Below are positions 42,470 through 52,322 of a stretch of DNA of 64,000 nt, in pieces (the first letter of the stretch is position 1; every line of letters begins with the position of its first letter). Position numbers and translations under genes: made by a program. The stretch is from JAXGPX01 sp040766745. GTDB taxonomy: Bacteria > Bacillota > Sulfobacillia > Fermentithermobacillales > Fermentithermobacillaceae. Below the pieces are notes generated by a model. It made no database searches, was not told where the DNA came from, and saw only the letters and a program-made list of their open reading frames with translations. The stretch spans positions 124,001 through 188,000 of the forward strand of contig JAXGPX010000001.1 in NCBI GenBank assembly GCA_040766745.1, in the 5' to 3' direction.

Positions 42470-43469
42470 GGCCTTTACTCCTGAACAGGACAGATTGTTT
42501 TCTGCCACCCACGATGAGATCCTCTCAGGGGCTACGGCTGACGTTTACTTTGTGAGGACTCAAGAGATATTGGTTTGTGAAGGCAAGGCAGATACTGTGG
42601 TTACTGCAGAGATATTTGCAAGCCGGCCCGGTGTTCTGGCAGGTATGCCTGAGTGTCTGTATTTACTTCGAGGGCTGCCACTTGAAGTCTGGGGGCTTGA
42701 AGAAGGGGAGACATTTGAGGCCAAAGATCCGGTCTTGAGAATCACGGGCCCTTATTCACTGTTTGGCCCTTACGAGACTGCCCTCCTTGGAATCCTGGCG
42801 AGCTCGTCTGCCTGGGCTTCGCGGGCACGTGAATGTAAAGAAGTAGCAATGGGCAGGCCGTTTTTCTGTTTTGGCGCAAGGCACATTCATCCTGCTGTAG
42901 CTCCGGTTATGGAGAGGGCCGCAGTTGTAGGCGGAGCCGACGGTGCCGCTTGCATACTGGGAGCTAAGTTCATGGGCCTTGAGCCTGCTGGGACTATTCC
43001 TCATGCCTTGGTTTTGATTATAGGTGATACTGTAAAGGCTGCCATGGCTTACAACACACACATGCCCAAAGATGCACCAAGGACAATTCTTGTAGACACG
43101 TTCAAAGATGAATGTGAAGAAGCACTGAGAGTAGCCGGAGTTCTAGGGCAGGAAATGGGCGGAGTCCGTCTTGATACTCCTTCTGAGCGCGGCGGAGTAA
43201 CAGATGACCTGGTGAAAGAGGTTAGGGCACGTTTGGATATGTCTAGGTTCAACCATGTTAAGATTTTTGTTTCCGGCGGGCTTACTCCTGAGAGAATGAC
43301 TCAACTGGCAGCTGTAGGGGCCGATGCCTTTGGCGTCGGGAGCTACATCTCTGCCGCAAGGCCAATTGATATGACTATGGACATAAAAGAAATCGAAGGC
43401 AAGCCGGTTGCAAAGAGGGGACGGATTCCAGGCATCACCCATAACCCCAAACTTAAGCGGTTTCTGTAG
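42423..43469 (+). CDS. Nicotinate phosphoribosyltransferase family protein
   Basis: A 348-residue type II phosphoribosyltransferase that makes nicotinate mononucleotide in NAD salvage. Landmarks: FGARHIHPAVAPVMERAA, PHALVLIIGDTVKA, LVDTFKDECEEAL and FVSGGLTPERM. Shorter than PncB proper (about 400-490), typical of the compact archaeal-like subfamily. GGAAGGAGAG precedes ATG 42423, inside the end of rluB. Confidence 0.88.
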   Translation: MPEKSRIMFHTDDDVKAFTPEQDRLFSATHDEILSGATADVYFVRTQEILVCEGKADTVVTAEIFASRPGVLAGMPECLYLLRGLPLEVWGLEEGETFEAKDPVLRITGPYSLFGPYETALLGILASSSAWASRARECKEVAMGRPFFCFGARHIHPAVAPVMERAAVVGGADGAACILGAKFMGLEPAGTIPHALVLIIGDTVKAAMAYNTHMPKDAPRTILVDTFKDECEEALRVAGVLGQEMGGVRLDTPSERGGVTDDLVKEVRARLDMSRFNHVKIFVSGGLTPERMTQLAAVGADAFGVGSYISAARPIDMTMDIKEIEGKPVAKRGRIPGITHNPKLKRFL

Positions 43470-43566
43470 CCAGGCATGAAATAGAGCAAGAAACCGGTGG
43501 AAGACTTGGTTGCAGGAATCATCGGGGCGGCCAAGTCTAATTTATGTGTGGGCCAGAACCGGAAAG

Positions 43567-43833
43567 TTAGAAACGGGGCGATCCCGGCCCTGAGGGCCAT
43601 ACTATGATTCCATAAACCCCTACAGCCATGCCGCCCAGGGACACATACCTTATCAACTGGCACACATTGCCTGCGAATTCCCTTTCAAAGTTTGTGTTGG
43701 CCAGAACTACGGGGTAAGGCAGATCCTTTGGAGGAGCCCGCAAGATTGAAGATGCAATTGACGAAAGCAGAAGGATCAAAAAGGCCGTAAACACTATTGC
43801 CCAGCCAAGATCCTTGTCTCGTTGAAATAGCAA
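43567..43833 (-). CDS. Small two-helix membrane protein, unknown
   Basis: An 88-residue protein with two hydrophobic segments (WAIVFTAFLILLLSSIASSIL and LIRYVSLGGMAVGVYGIIV). On the minus strand a TTG start at 43833 has GGGGAGG about 12 bases before it. I do not recognise the family. The gap from the phosphoribosyltransferase to oppA (43470-44151) otherwise holds only the promoter at 44069. Confidence 0.5.
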   Translation of the reverse strand: MLFQRDKDLGWAIVFTAFLILLLSSIASSILRAPPKDLPYPVVLANTNFEREFAGNVCQLIRYVSLGGMAVGVYGIIVWPSGPGSPRF

Positions 43834-44068
43834 TTTGGTGCCGGCCTCCCCAGAGTGGTTCTAAGAGGAGTATTTCCAGGTGACGGGCGGGACTAGTCGG
43901 CATATCTGAGGGAAAATACTGTATTCTCAAACAGGGCCACTGTTTTACTCTCGATTCTTCTTTATGCTGCAGTCGAATTTGCGGCACTATGGTTTTGCAC
44001 GCAAACATGACATTTTCAGTATATTTCCAGATAGTTTGCGCAATAGCGAGAACCCATCCAGTTCTGAC

Positions 44069-44097
44069 TTGACGGAAAACAGGCTGTCGGCTACGAT
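44069..44097 (+). promoter_or_regulatory. Sigma-A promoter of the opp operon
   Basis: TTGACG, a 17-base spacer and TACGAT (44092-44097), 55 bases before the oppA ATG. Strong match to the housekeeping consensus. Confidence 0.7.
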
Positions 44098-44151
44098 GGG
44101 TGAGATGGAAAGTATCCCCAGCCCCCATAAAATGGTAGAGGAGCGCGAACA

Positions 44152-46028
44152 ATGAGAAAAATCCCCGTGTTACTACTGGCGATTGTTATGTTTGCTGCGG
44201 TATTAACCGGATGTACCACCGAGAAAGAACCTGAGGTAAGCTATTGGGAAGTGTACAAGTCTACATTCTCTGGCAGCCTCACAACGCTGAATCCATTTAC
44301 GCTCAGTGGAACATCCCAGTATCGCTACATTGCCAACATCATCGAGGGCCTTGTAGAGACAGACATCTACGGCCGCTTTGTGCCCGCGTTGGCTGAGCGT
44401 TGGGAAACTAATGAGGATACCTCTGTTTGGACTTTCTATCTTCGCGAAGGCGAGTATTGGATTGATCACAACGGCGAAAAGACTTTGTTGACTCACTGCA
44501 ATTCGTGTCTGACCCTACCCACGGGGCCAAAAATTTCGGCACCATCAGAAATGTTGTAAAAGGCCTGGCTGATTACTACTATAATCTTGCCGACATAGAC
44601 GATGGTAAGGATATTGGCAAGACACGCGACGAAGTAGTTGCATCCTTTGGCGACACTGTTGGCGTTAAGGCGCTGGACCGCTATACTCTACAGTATACCT
44701 TGACGGGCCCAACGCCGTACTTTCTATCTTATGCTTGCCTGGAGCTGTTTTTGCCCATCGAGCAGGAGTTCATCAATCAGATCGGAGAGGACTTCGGCAC
44801 AAGCAAGGAGAACCTCTTGTATTGCGGCGGCTACTACATTTCCGAGTGGGATCGTGACAAACTGGTTGTCATGGCCAAGAACGAGCATTACTGGGACAAA
44901 GAGCACATCACCCTTAACTCACTGAATTTCGAAGCAGTGGCCGATGGTATCTCAGGCGTGGAGTTGTTCCAGCGCGGCGAGATTGCCACCACTTCGCTGA
45001 GTTCTGAAGAACTGAGCAGCATCAAGTCCACCGAGTGGGAGGACTATGTCTATCTATCTGATAAGACGCTGACTACATATTGGTTTACCTTTAACTTCAA
45101 ATCCAGAAACCCGGAATTCCAGACGGCTGTGCAGAATCTTAACTTCAGGAAAGCGCTGTATGCAGCTATCGACTGTGCTACTCTTTCGGCCATTTGGGAA
45201 CCGGAAAATCCTGAGTTCTTCTGTCGTTATACTTTGCTGCCGGAAGGCTGCATGTTCGATGAAAATGGCGTAGACTACACTGACTATGCAGGCCTTGTCG
45301 ACTATAAGAACGGCCAACCTTTCAATGTAGAACTGGCCCGAGAGCATATGGAAAAAGCCATTGCCGAACTGTGCGATGCTGATGGAAACATTACCGGTGT
45401 GAAACCAGGCAAGGTGGATATGCTGCCTATTGATGAGTTTACTGTAGACGGCAAGCTGCCAATCGATATCCTCTATACGTCTGGAAGCAGCGAATCGGAG
45501 ATGAAAAAGGCATTGCTTGTCAAGGAAATGCTGACAAGCAACCTTGGCAGCGAGAATGTGAATGTAATTCTTGGCTTTTCCAATACCAGTTTCAGCGACG
45601 AAGTTTGGGCGCTGGCTAACTGGGACCTGGTAGATGATTCCTACGGTTTCCGGTACGGCGATCCTTCGGCCAACCTGAACCGAATCACTACTGATGGCAC
45701 TTTGAACGACAGTGAATACGAGGTGCCTGAGTTTGACGCGCTGGTGGAAAAGGCTAACAAAATCTACACTATCAACGAGCGTTACGCTGCATTCGCAGAG
45801 GCTGAGCTATGGATGCTGGATAACGCCATGATCATTCCATATATGACCGGCGGCGGTTCTTACAGAATGACCCGTTTGGTGCCGTATACCACCCCGGCCG
45901 GCTACTTTGGAATGGCCAGTTACAAGTTTAAGGGTGCCGTTATTCAAGATGCGCCTGTAACTAAGGCGCAGCATGCCCAACTGAGAGAAGAGTACGAGGC
46001 AGCAGTGGCAGCACTTGCAGGAAAATAA
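44152..46028 (+). pseudogene. oppA: Oligopeptide ABC transporter substrate-binding lipoprotein, frameshifted
   Basis: The two halves of one SBP_bac_5 protein lie in different frames. The first (from 44152) has a lipoprotein signal with lipobox VLTGC and the N-terminal domain to about WIDHNGEK. The second continues in another frame as KDFVDSLQFVSDPTHGAKN to the stop at 46028. Adding one A to the run GAAAAG at 44476-44481 would join them, so a one-base deletion (or base-call error in a homopolymer) explains the break. The rest is intact, which argues for recent loss or sequencing error. Binds peptides outside the membrane for OppBCDF. Confidence 0.85.
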
Positions 46029-46050
46029 TATATAAAGGCGGTTTGTTACC

Positions 46051-46992
46051 ATGAGGCGTTATTATCTGTCCAAACTGGGACAAGCTCTGGTCACTATCGC
46101 CCTGGTTGTGTTGGTAGTCTTTACGTTGTTGCGATTTATGCCGACTACAGGCTACTTTACCAAAGAAGAATACCGGGAGATGGACGATGTCGCCAAGAAC
46201 GCATATTTGCGAAGTATTGGGGTGTTGGATCCCACTCTCGTACAGTTGAAAAACTTCTTGGTCAAGCTTTCTCACGGGGATTTGGGGCGCAGCATGACGC
46301 TGTACCCCAAATCCCAGATCAAAGACATCTTAAGTGACAAGATCAAGTACTCAGTAATGTTCAATGCGTTCAGCTGGATAGTCTCTGCGGCAATAGGTAT
46401 GCCTCTGGGTATCGCCATGGCCAAGAACAAGGGAGGATTCATAGACAGCGCGGGCACGGCCTACGTGGTCGCTGTTCGCTCTATTCCCTCGATTATCATT
46501 CATTTCTTTGTACAGGTCTATCTTTCAAGGCTGTTCAAACTGCCTATGTTGTTTTACATTGACCGCCCCACGTCATGGATTCTGCCTACGGTTTCTCTTT
46601 CCCTGGGCAGCATAGCGGGTTACGCTATCTGGCTTCGCCGGTACATTGTGGATGAGGAGAACAAGGATTACATCAAATTCGCCCGGGTTAAGGGCCTTTC
46701 ACAGAACTATATCATGGTCCGCCATGTGTTTCGAAATGCCATCGTGCCTATTGCCATAAACTTCCCATCGGATTTGCTGCTCTTAATTTCAGGTTCCTTG
46801 ATCATAGAAGGCCTGTATTCCATACCCGGAATGGGAGGGCTGCTGATCAAATCTATCCAGGCCTTGGACAATAACCTGGTGCAAATCCTGGTACTGATGT
46901 TTTCCACTCTGTCAGTGTTCGGCGTGTTCCTGGGTGATATTTTTGTATCATTTGTTGACCCCCGTATTAAGTTGACCGACAGTCCGAAGTAA
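46051..46992 (+). CDS. oppB: Oligopeptide ABC transporter permease B
   Basis: A 313-residue permease with six membrane helices and the EAA-like loop ARVKGLSQNYIMVRHVFRNA that contacts the ATPase. N-terminal helix typical of DppB/OppB (ALVTIALVVLVVFTLLRFMP). 22 bases after oppA. Confidence 0.94.
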   Translation: MRRYYLSKLGQALVTIALVVLVVFTLLRFMPTTGYFTKEEYREMDDVAKNAYLRSIGVLDPTLVQLKNFLVKLSHGDLGRSMTLYPKSQIKDILSDKIKYSVMFNAFSWIVSAAIGMPLGIAMAKNKGGFIDSAGTAYVVAVRSIPSIIIHFFVQVYLSRLFKLPMLFYIDRPTSWILPTVSLSLGSIAGYAIWLRRYIVDEENKDYIKFARVKGLSQNYIMVRHVFRNAIVPIAINFPSDLLLLISGSLIIEGLYSIPGMGGLLIKSIQALDNNLVQILVLMFSTLSVFGVFLGDIFVSFVDPRIKLTDSPK

Positions 46993-47006
46993 AAGGAGCC
47001 GGCGTT

Positions 47007-47951
47007 ATGGAAGCAAAACAAGCAATAGAGTTTGAGGGCCTGTCCGACGATCTGTTTACGCGGGCCGAGTTTCGCGAAGATCTGGTGGAAGAAACGGGAT
47101 TTTCAAACTACTCCTATTGGCGCAGTACAATCCGGACTTTCTTCAAGAGCCCTTTTATCAAGATTATCGTGGCAGCAGTTTTGGTACTGGTGATTTTCAC
47201 CTTCATTTTTCCCTACGTCTCTGATGCAGATCCATACCAGGTATCGCTGTCAATTAAAGATTGGAACCAGTCTCCCTCTAGGGAGCACCCTTTCGGTACT
47301 GACGGGGTAGGACGTGATATTTGGGCCCGGGTCTGGTACGGTACTCGAACCTCGCTGCTTCTGGCCGGGGCTGTGGCAGTGCTCGAGGTAGGTATTGGTG
47401 TCATTGTTGGCGCAATCTGGGGTTATTACAGGCAACTGGATACCTTAATGTTTGGCATCTACAATACCATTACCAATATTCCGTCCACCATATACCTAGT
47501 GCTTATAGCTTACGTTATGAAGGCCAGCATAGTCACTATCATCATTGCGCTGGTCTCCAGCGGATGGATTAGGGAGGCCCGCTGGTTCCGAAATCGCATC
47601 CTGGCCCTGCGCGAGGCTGACTATAATGTAGCGTCCACTTGTCTGAAAACACCGGTGAACCGTATTGTCAGCCGCAATATCGTGCCTCATATTATGAGCC
47701 TCATTATTATGGATGCTGCTTTGACTATACCTGCATCTATCGGTTCTGAGGTCTTTCTGAGCTATATAGGACTGGGCATTCCAGCTGAAATGGTTACCCT
47801 GGGTAATTTGGTCAACCAGGGACGAAGTGCATTCTTGGTCTATCCTTTCCAGATGATATGCCCTACGGCGATCCTTTGTATCATCACCGTGTCGTTCTAC
47901 ATAATCGGAAATAAATTCGCCGATGCATCTGACCCCCGGAACCACGTGTAA
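47007..47951 (+). CDS. oppC: Oligopeptide ABC transporter permease C
   Basis: A 314-residue permease with an N-terminal cytoplasmic extension, then the OppC_N helix and five more helices. HPFGTDGVGRDIWARVWYGTR is the family hallmark (key part HPFGTDxxGRD). Pairs with OppB to form the channel. Confidence 0.94.
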   Translation: MEAKQAIEFEGLSDDLFTRAEFREDLVEETGFSNYSYWRSTIRTFFKSPFIKIIVAAVLVLVIFTFIFPYVSDADPYQVSLSIKDWNQSPSREHPFGTDGVGRDIWARVWYGTRTSLLLAGAVAVLEVGIGVIVGAIWGYYRQLDTLMFGIYNTITNIPSTIYLVLIAYVMKASIVTIIIALVSSGWIREARWFRNRILALREADYNVASTCLKTPVNRIVSRNIVPHIMSLIIMDAALTIPASIGSEVFLSYIGLGIPAEMVTLGNLVNQGRSAFLVYPFQMICPTAILCIITVSFYIIGNKFADASDPRNHV

Positions 47952-47977
47952 GGAGTGTGACTAGAGGAGATGACTAA

Positions 47978-49990
47978 ATGAAGCGTGAGAAGGTCTTTGA
48001 AGCCCAAAACATAGAAATTAAATTCAATCTTCGCGGCAAGACCCTTACAGCTATTCGTGGTGCTTCCATAGATTTGTACCAAGGCGAAACCCTGGCAATC
48101 GTAGGCGAATCCGGATGCGGAAAAAGTGTACTGGCAAAATCGTTCTTGGGCGTACTAGATAAGAACGGATGGGTCTCGGGCGGACGTATGTTGCTGGACG
48201 GCGTGGACATTGCCCAGTACAAAACCGAAAAAGAGTGGCTCCGGATTCGTGGAAAAAAGATCGCCATGGTGTTTCAGGATCCTATGACATCTCTAAATCC
48301 TGTGAAAACCGTAGGCGAGCAAATCCGCGAGGTCATTTCCTGGCATTTTGGTACTGACAAAGACACTTCCAAGCAAGAGGCCATAGAACTGCTGCGCCAG
48401 GTAGGCATTGATGATGCAGAAACCCGGTACAAGCAGTACCCACATGAGTATTCAGGTGGTATGCGGCAGCGTGTGGTTATTGCCACCGCTATTGCTTGCA
48501 GGCCCAAAAGCCTCATATGTGATGAGCCCACCACAGCCTTGGACGTAACTGTACAGGCACAGATATTGCAGTTGATTAAGAGATTGCAGCGAGACCTGGA
48601 CATGTCGGTTATCTATATTACCCACGATCTGGGGGTTGTAGCCAATGTGGCTGACCGGGTGGCAGTGATGTATGCCGGACAGATAGTTGAATACGGGCTG
48701 GCAAACGAGATTTTCAAAGATGCCAGGCACCCCTATTCCAAAGCACTGCTCATGTCCTTGCCCCAACTGGGTGTGAAAGGGCGTGAATTGCAATCTATCA
48801 AAGGTTCGCCTCCAAACTTATACAAGGAGATCAAGGGCGACGCATTTGCTCCTCGTAATCCTGACGCGATGAAGATTGATTACGAGCTGGAACCCCCGTT
48901 TTTTAAGGTAACCGATACTCACTATGCCAAGACGTGGCTGCTTCATAAGAAGGCCATGAACTATGCACGGGAACTGGAACAGCAGCACAAGGAGCGGATG
49001 GGAGCTGCTCCAAAGGTGCACGGGGATCATTGCGATAAGGAAGTATTGGTATCGTTGAAGAACGTGACAGTCAACTTCAAACTTGGCAGAAAGAAGTTCA
49101 GCGCGGTTAAGGATGTGACCTTTGAGATCTATCGTGGCGAGACGTTCTCGCTGGTGGGCGAGAGCGGGTCGGGGAAGACAACCGTTGGAAAAGCCATTAT
49201 GAAGATTTGCCATACCAGCGGTGGTGAGATTTTCTACAGGGGAAAAAAGATAAACCGGAAGATGAATAACGCAGAGCTGACCGAGTTCCGCCGCCGGGTA
49301 CAGATGATCTTTCAAGATCCAATGGCATCCCTGAACAAGCGTGCAAAGGTGGACTACATAATTTCGGAAGGACTTTATAACTTCAAATTGTTCAAGGATG
49401 AGAGGGAGCGGAAAAAGAAGATCGCTGAGGCCATGCACAGTGTTGGCCTGCTAGATGAATATGCAACCCGCTTTCCTCACGAGTTTTCCGGCGGCCAGCG
49501 CCAGCGCATAGGTATTGCTCGGAGCCTGGTTGTTGAGCCTGAGTTCATTATTGCTGATGAGCCTATTTCTGCGCTGGACGTGTCTATCCGAGCACAGGTT
49601 ATTAACCTTCTCAACCAGCTGAAAAAGGAAAAAGGGTTTACCTACCTGTTCATCGCCCACGATCTGAGCGTGGTGCGCTTTATCTCGGACCGCATCGCAG
49701 TTATGTACAAGGGACGGATCGTGGAACTGGCAGACAGTGAAGAACTGTTCGCCCGCCCCCTTCATCCGTACACCATCGCATTGCTGCAGGCAGCGCCAAT
49801 CCCGGATCCGGACATAGAACGTGAGAAGCAGGTTATGATTTATGATCCTGCTGTGCACGACTATGCCACCGGCCAACCCTACTGGGCAGAGGTGGCCCCC
49901 GGCCACTTTGTTTGGGCAAACAGTCAGGAAGTGGATGTGTATGAGAGACAGTTGAGGAAGTCAAAACAGATTGAACAGTTAGCGAAGTAA
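47978..49990 (+). CDS. Fused oligopeptide ABC transporter ATPase (OppD-OppF)
   Basis: A 670-residue protein with two complete ABC modules. First: Walker A GESGCGKS (about residue 45), signature YSGGMRQRV, Walker B LICDEPTTALD. Second: GESGSGKT, FSGGQRQRIG, FIIADEPISALD. Each ends with the oligopeptide-family C-terminal extension that may hold an iron-sulfur cluster. OppD and OppF are usually separate genes; the fusion fixes a 1:1 ratio. Confidence 0.95.
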   Translation: MKREKVFEAQNIEIKFNLRGKTLTAIRGASIDLYQGETLAIVGESGCGKSVLAKSFLGVLDKNGWVSGGRMLLDGVDIAQYKTEKEWLRIRGKKIAMVFQDPMTSLNPVKTVGEQIREVISWHFGTDKDTSKQEAIELLRQVGIDDAETRYKQYPHEYSGGMRQRVVIATAIACRPKSLICDEPTTALDVTVQAQILQLIKRLQRDLDMSVIYITHDLGVVANVADRVAVMYAGQIVEYGLANEIFKDARHPYSKALLMSLPQLGVKGRELQSIKGSPPNLYKEIKGDAFAPRNPDAMKIDYELEPPFFKVTDTHYAKTWLLHKKAMNYARELEQQHKERMGAAPKVHGDHCDKEVLVSLKNVTVNFKLGRKKFSAVKDVTFEIYRGETFSLVGESGSGKTTVGKAIMKICHTSGGEIFYRGKKINRKMNNAELTEFRRRVQMIFQDPMASLNKRAKVDYIISEGLYNFKLFKDERERKKKIAEAMHSVGLLDEYATRFPHEFSGGQRQRIGIARSLVVEPEFIIADEPISALDVSIRAQVINLLNQLKKEKGFTYLFIAHDLSVVRFISDRIAVMYKGRIVELADSEELFARPLHPYTIALLQAAPIPDPDIEREKQVMIYDPAVHDYATGQPYWAEVAPGHFVWANSQEVDVYERQLRKSKQIEQLAK

Positions 49991-50003
49991 GGAGCGATTA
50001 TCT

Positions 50004-51197
50004 GTGGCTGGAACTTTGTACATTGTAGGTGGCGGCATGAATCAGGGTGAAGAGGAGATCTTGTCTGCCTTTATCGCCTCTGCTGGCGGCCCAGCAGCAA
50101 AATTCGCTTTCGTCGTCTCTGCTTCGGGTGAGGATCCTGACGACACTTTTCGCTCTTATGTAGAGGACTTTGCCCGGCTAGGCGTTGCAAGGGAAAACTG
50201 CATACTCATTCCGCTTTATGCCTGGCATGTCAAGGATGAGCGGGGTTTTAATGCCTATACCGGTGACGAAGAAAGTCTTCCGGCACTGCTGGAAGGTGTT
50301 ACCGGCGCATGGTTTACCGGCGGTGATCAATTTCATACTGCCCAATGCTTTTTGAGGCCTGATGGAACTCATACCCGGGCTCTTGGGATCCTGCATGAGA
50401 TATATCAAAATGGCGGTGCCATGGGCGGATCAAGTGCCGGTGCTGCTATCATGAGCCGGGTTATGATCGGCGGTGGTAACAACCGTGGCACCTTGCATTA
50501 TCCCACTGTGTTCGGTTATGACACCTACAAAGAGATAGATGAAAAGAATGATCCGGTGGCGCCGTTAATTCTCGTGCAGGGCCTAGGATTCTTCCCCGAT
50601 GGCGTGGTTGATCAGCATTTCAATAAGCGTCCGCGCTTGCTGCGTTCAATTGAGGCTTGCTTGGCCAACAGGGAAGGCGTTCGCATTGGTTTTGCAGTAT
50701 CTGAAGACACAGCACTTGTCTACCATGAAGGCAACATGAGTGTCTTAGGCAGCGCCGGTGTCTACATTATCGATTGCCGAAATGCAGTTAAGATTGGAAA
50801 CGGCTGTTATGATGGGGTGATGCTCCATGCCATCCACAAGGGCGATAGTTTCGATGAGGCGAGTGCCGAAGTTGTTCTAGCCGGTGACTGCACTGGTGGC
50901 AGAGCCAGAAGTGTAGCTCTTGATTACGTTAGCGGCGCCATCATTGACAGCCCGGTTTTTGACAGTTTCATAGACATTAATCTGCTCCATAACCGGGACG
51001 ATTCCATGTACTTTTGCGACAAGAAGAATAAGCGCTATGCCAAGGGCATTGTGGTCTATGAAGCCTACGAAAAGATTTATGCGGTAGTACTCAATTACTA
51101 CCGAGATGACAAGACAAAAGGGTACCGTGGTGCGCACACGTCTTTTGCAAATGTAGAGTTGGCAGTTAGGACCAGCGAGATTCAACTCATGCCTTGA
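50004..51197 (+). CDS. S51-family peptidase, cyanophycinase-like
   Basis: A 397-residue cytosolic serine peptidase. The nucleophile is in GGSSAGAA (SAGA motif), with TGGDQFHTAQCF before it and the cyanophycinase motif DQHFNKRPRLLR after it. Family members release dipeptides such as Asp-Arg from cyanophycin or Asp-X peptides. GTG start at 50004 after AAGGAG. Being last in the opp operon, it probably digests what the transporter brings in. Confidence 0.88.
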   Translation: MAGTLYIVGGGMNQGEEEILSAFIASAGGPAAKFAFVVSASGEDPDDTFRSYVEDFARLGVARENCILIPLYAWHVKDERGFNAYTGDEESLPALLEGVTGAWFTGGDQFHTAQCFLRPDGTHTRALGILHEIYQNGGAMGGSSAGAAIMSRVMIGGGNNRGTLHYPTVFGYDTYKEIDEKNDPVAPLILVQGLGFFPDGVVDQHFNKRPRLLRSIEACLANREGVRIGFAVSEDTALVYHEGNMSVLGSAGVYIIDCRNAVKIGNGCYDGVMLHAIHKGDSFDEASAEVVLAGDCTGGRARSVALDYVSGAIIDSPVFDSFIDINLLHNRDDSMYFCDKKNKRYAKGIVVYEAYEKIYAVVLNYYRDDKTKGYRGAHTSFANVELAVRTSEIQLMP

Positions 51198-51224
51198 GGT
51201 CGCATTTGAGGTGGGTAGGCCCTG

Positions 51225-51638
51225 TCAAAGCATGGAAAGAGCCAGAAGCACCAGGCCCACAAGGGCAAAAGCCATTGCATCGAGTTCCCGCCGCTTGTTT
51301 GGCGGAATGTTACTTACTTCATCCTTTGTGGTCTCTGCCAGGTCATCGTCAAAAGGATGTTTGTTGCCCCAGAGCCAAACCTGTGGTTTCTGTGCCTTAT
51401 CCCGGCGGTGGAAATAGGGTACCTGTGGTGGCGGCCTGCGCCTGAGCCTGCCCAGTACATCAGTGCCTTTGCTCTTGAGATATGAGAGCCAGCCTGCCAG
51501 AAGGTAACAGGAACCAAGAAAGGCAGTCATAAAACCGGCGTACAGCCGCCCTTCCGGTGAAAAACGGTCAACTACGATCCAAACTGCCAGACAAATGGCC
51601 GTATGCCAGGTGAATTTCTTGAAAGTGTAAGCAGCCAT
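51225..51638 (-). CDS. Conserved membrane protein of unknown function
   Basis: A 137-residue protein with two N-terminal helices (AICLAVWIVVDRF, LYAGFMTAFLGSCYLLAGWLSYL), a charged central segment with PQVPYFHRRDKAQ, and one C-terminal helix (AMAFALVGLVLLALSML). I do not recognise it. It is convergent with the peptidase gene and divergent from the riboswitch region. Confidence 0.7.
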   Translation of the reverse strand: MAAYTFKKFTWHTAICLAVWIVVDRFSPEGRLYAGFMTAFLGSCYLLAGWLSYLKSKGTDVLGRLRRRPPPQVPYFHRRDKAQKPQVWLWGNKHPFDDDLAETTKDEVSNIPPNKRRELDAMAFALVGLVLLALSML

Positions 51639-51939
51639 TGCGCCAGTTCCTTCCGGCTGATGATAGCTTAACTATAGCAGAGAAACTGTAGTTCTGCATG
51701 CAGGCCGAAATGGCCGTTGGCAAAGAGATTGCTGCTTTCTCTTCAAATGGGCAAATAACAATTCCTATTAAGATTCGAAAGGGGTTTTAGGAGAAGAAAT
51801 CGGCTTGAACCGGGAAACCGGTGAGCCTATTCTACAATTCGCAATGGTTTTGGGGTACAATAGGCAGGAATGGTAAAGGGAACATACTATTAAAGGGAAT
51901 TACCACCAACTTAATAGAGATTGGTTGACTAACCACATT

Positions 51940-52110
51940 CAGGTGCCCGGCACGGGAGAATAGGGAAGTCCGGTGAAGCGCAAGAGCGCAATTCCGGCGC
52001 GGTGCCGCCACTGTAACCGGGGAGCAACCTGCAGAGAAGCCACTGAAAGAGGTGACTTTCGGGAAGGTGCAGGTGCGATGAGCCGGAAGCCAGGAGACCT
52101 GCCTGACTGT
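51940..52110 (+). ncRNA. Cobalamin (B12) riboswitch
   Basis: The segment has the ordered conserved boxes of the B12 element: AGGTGCCCGGCACGGGAGAATAGGGAAG (start shown by GAATAGGGAA), the CCGGTG and GCGCGGTGCCGCCACTGTAA core, and the B12 box AGCCAGGAGACCTGCC at 52088-52103. It lies before btuFCD and is followed by a terminator, which fits transcriptional control: B12 bound, transport gene off. The 300 bases upstream (51639-51939) hold no gene that I can support. Confidence 0.95.
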
Positions 52111-52167
52111 GTACGTTACCTTACTTCGAGCGAAAGGAAGGGGGCGTTTTTATGTTAAAGAAAACTT

Positions 52168-52191
52168 CCCCGGCTCTGAGCCGGGGTTTTC
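52168..52191 (+). terminator. Rho-independent terminator, riboswitch expression platform
   Basis: CCCCGGCT-CTG-AGCCGGGG followed by TTTTCT. It is placed between the B12 aptamer and btuF and is probably the regulated terminator. Confidence 0.85.
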
Positions 52192-52322
52192 TGTAGTAAG
52201 GTGAGTCTGGCCAGCCCGGGTAAGTTGCCTGTAAAGAACTTTCAGCGACCGGCCCTTAGGCATAGATGAGTCTAATTGATTTGTGGATTAAAGAGCCGAT
52301 TATGATAGGAGGTAGACGAAGT

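Noticed and set aside
51194..51445. Plus-strand ORF after the S51 peptidase
   Set aside because: It is the antisense shadow of the minus-strand membrane protein, which has coherent helices and charge pattern.
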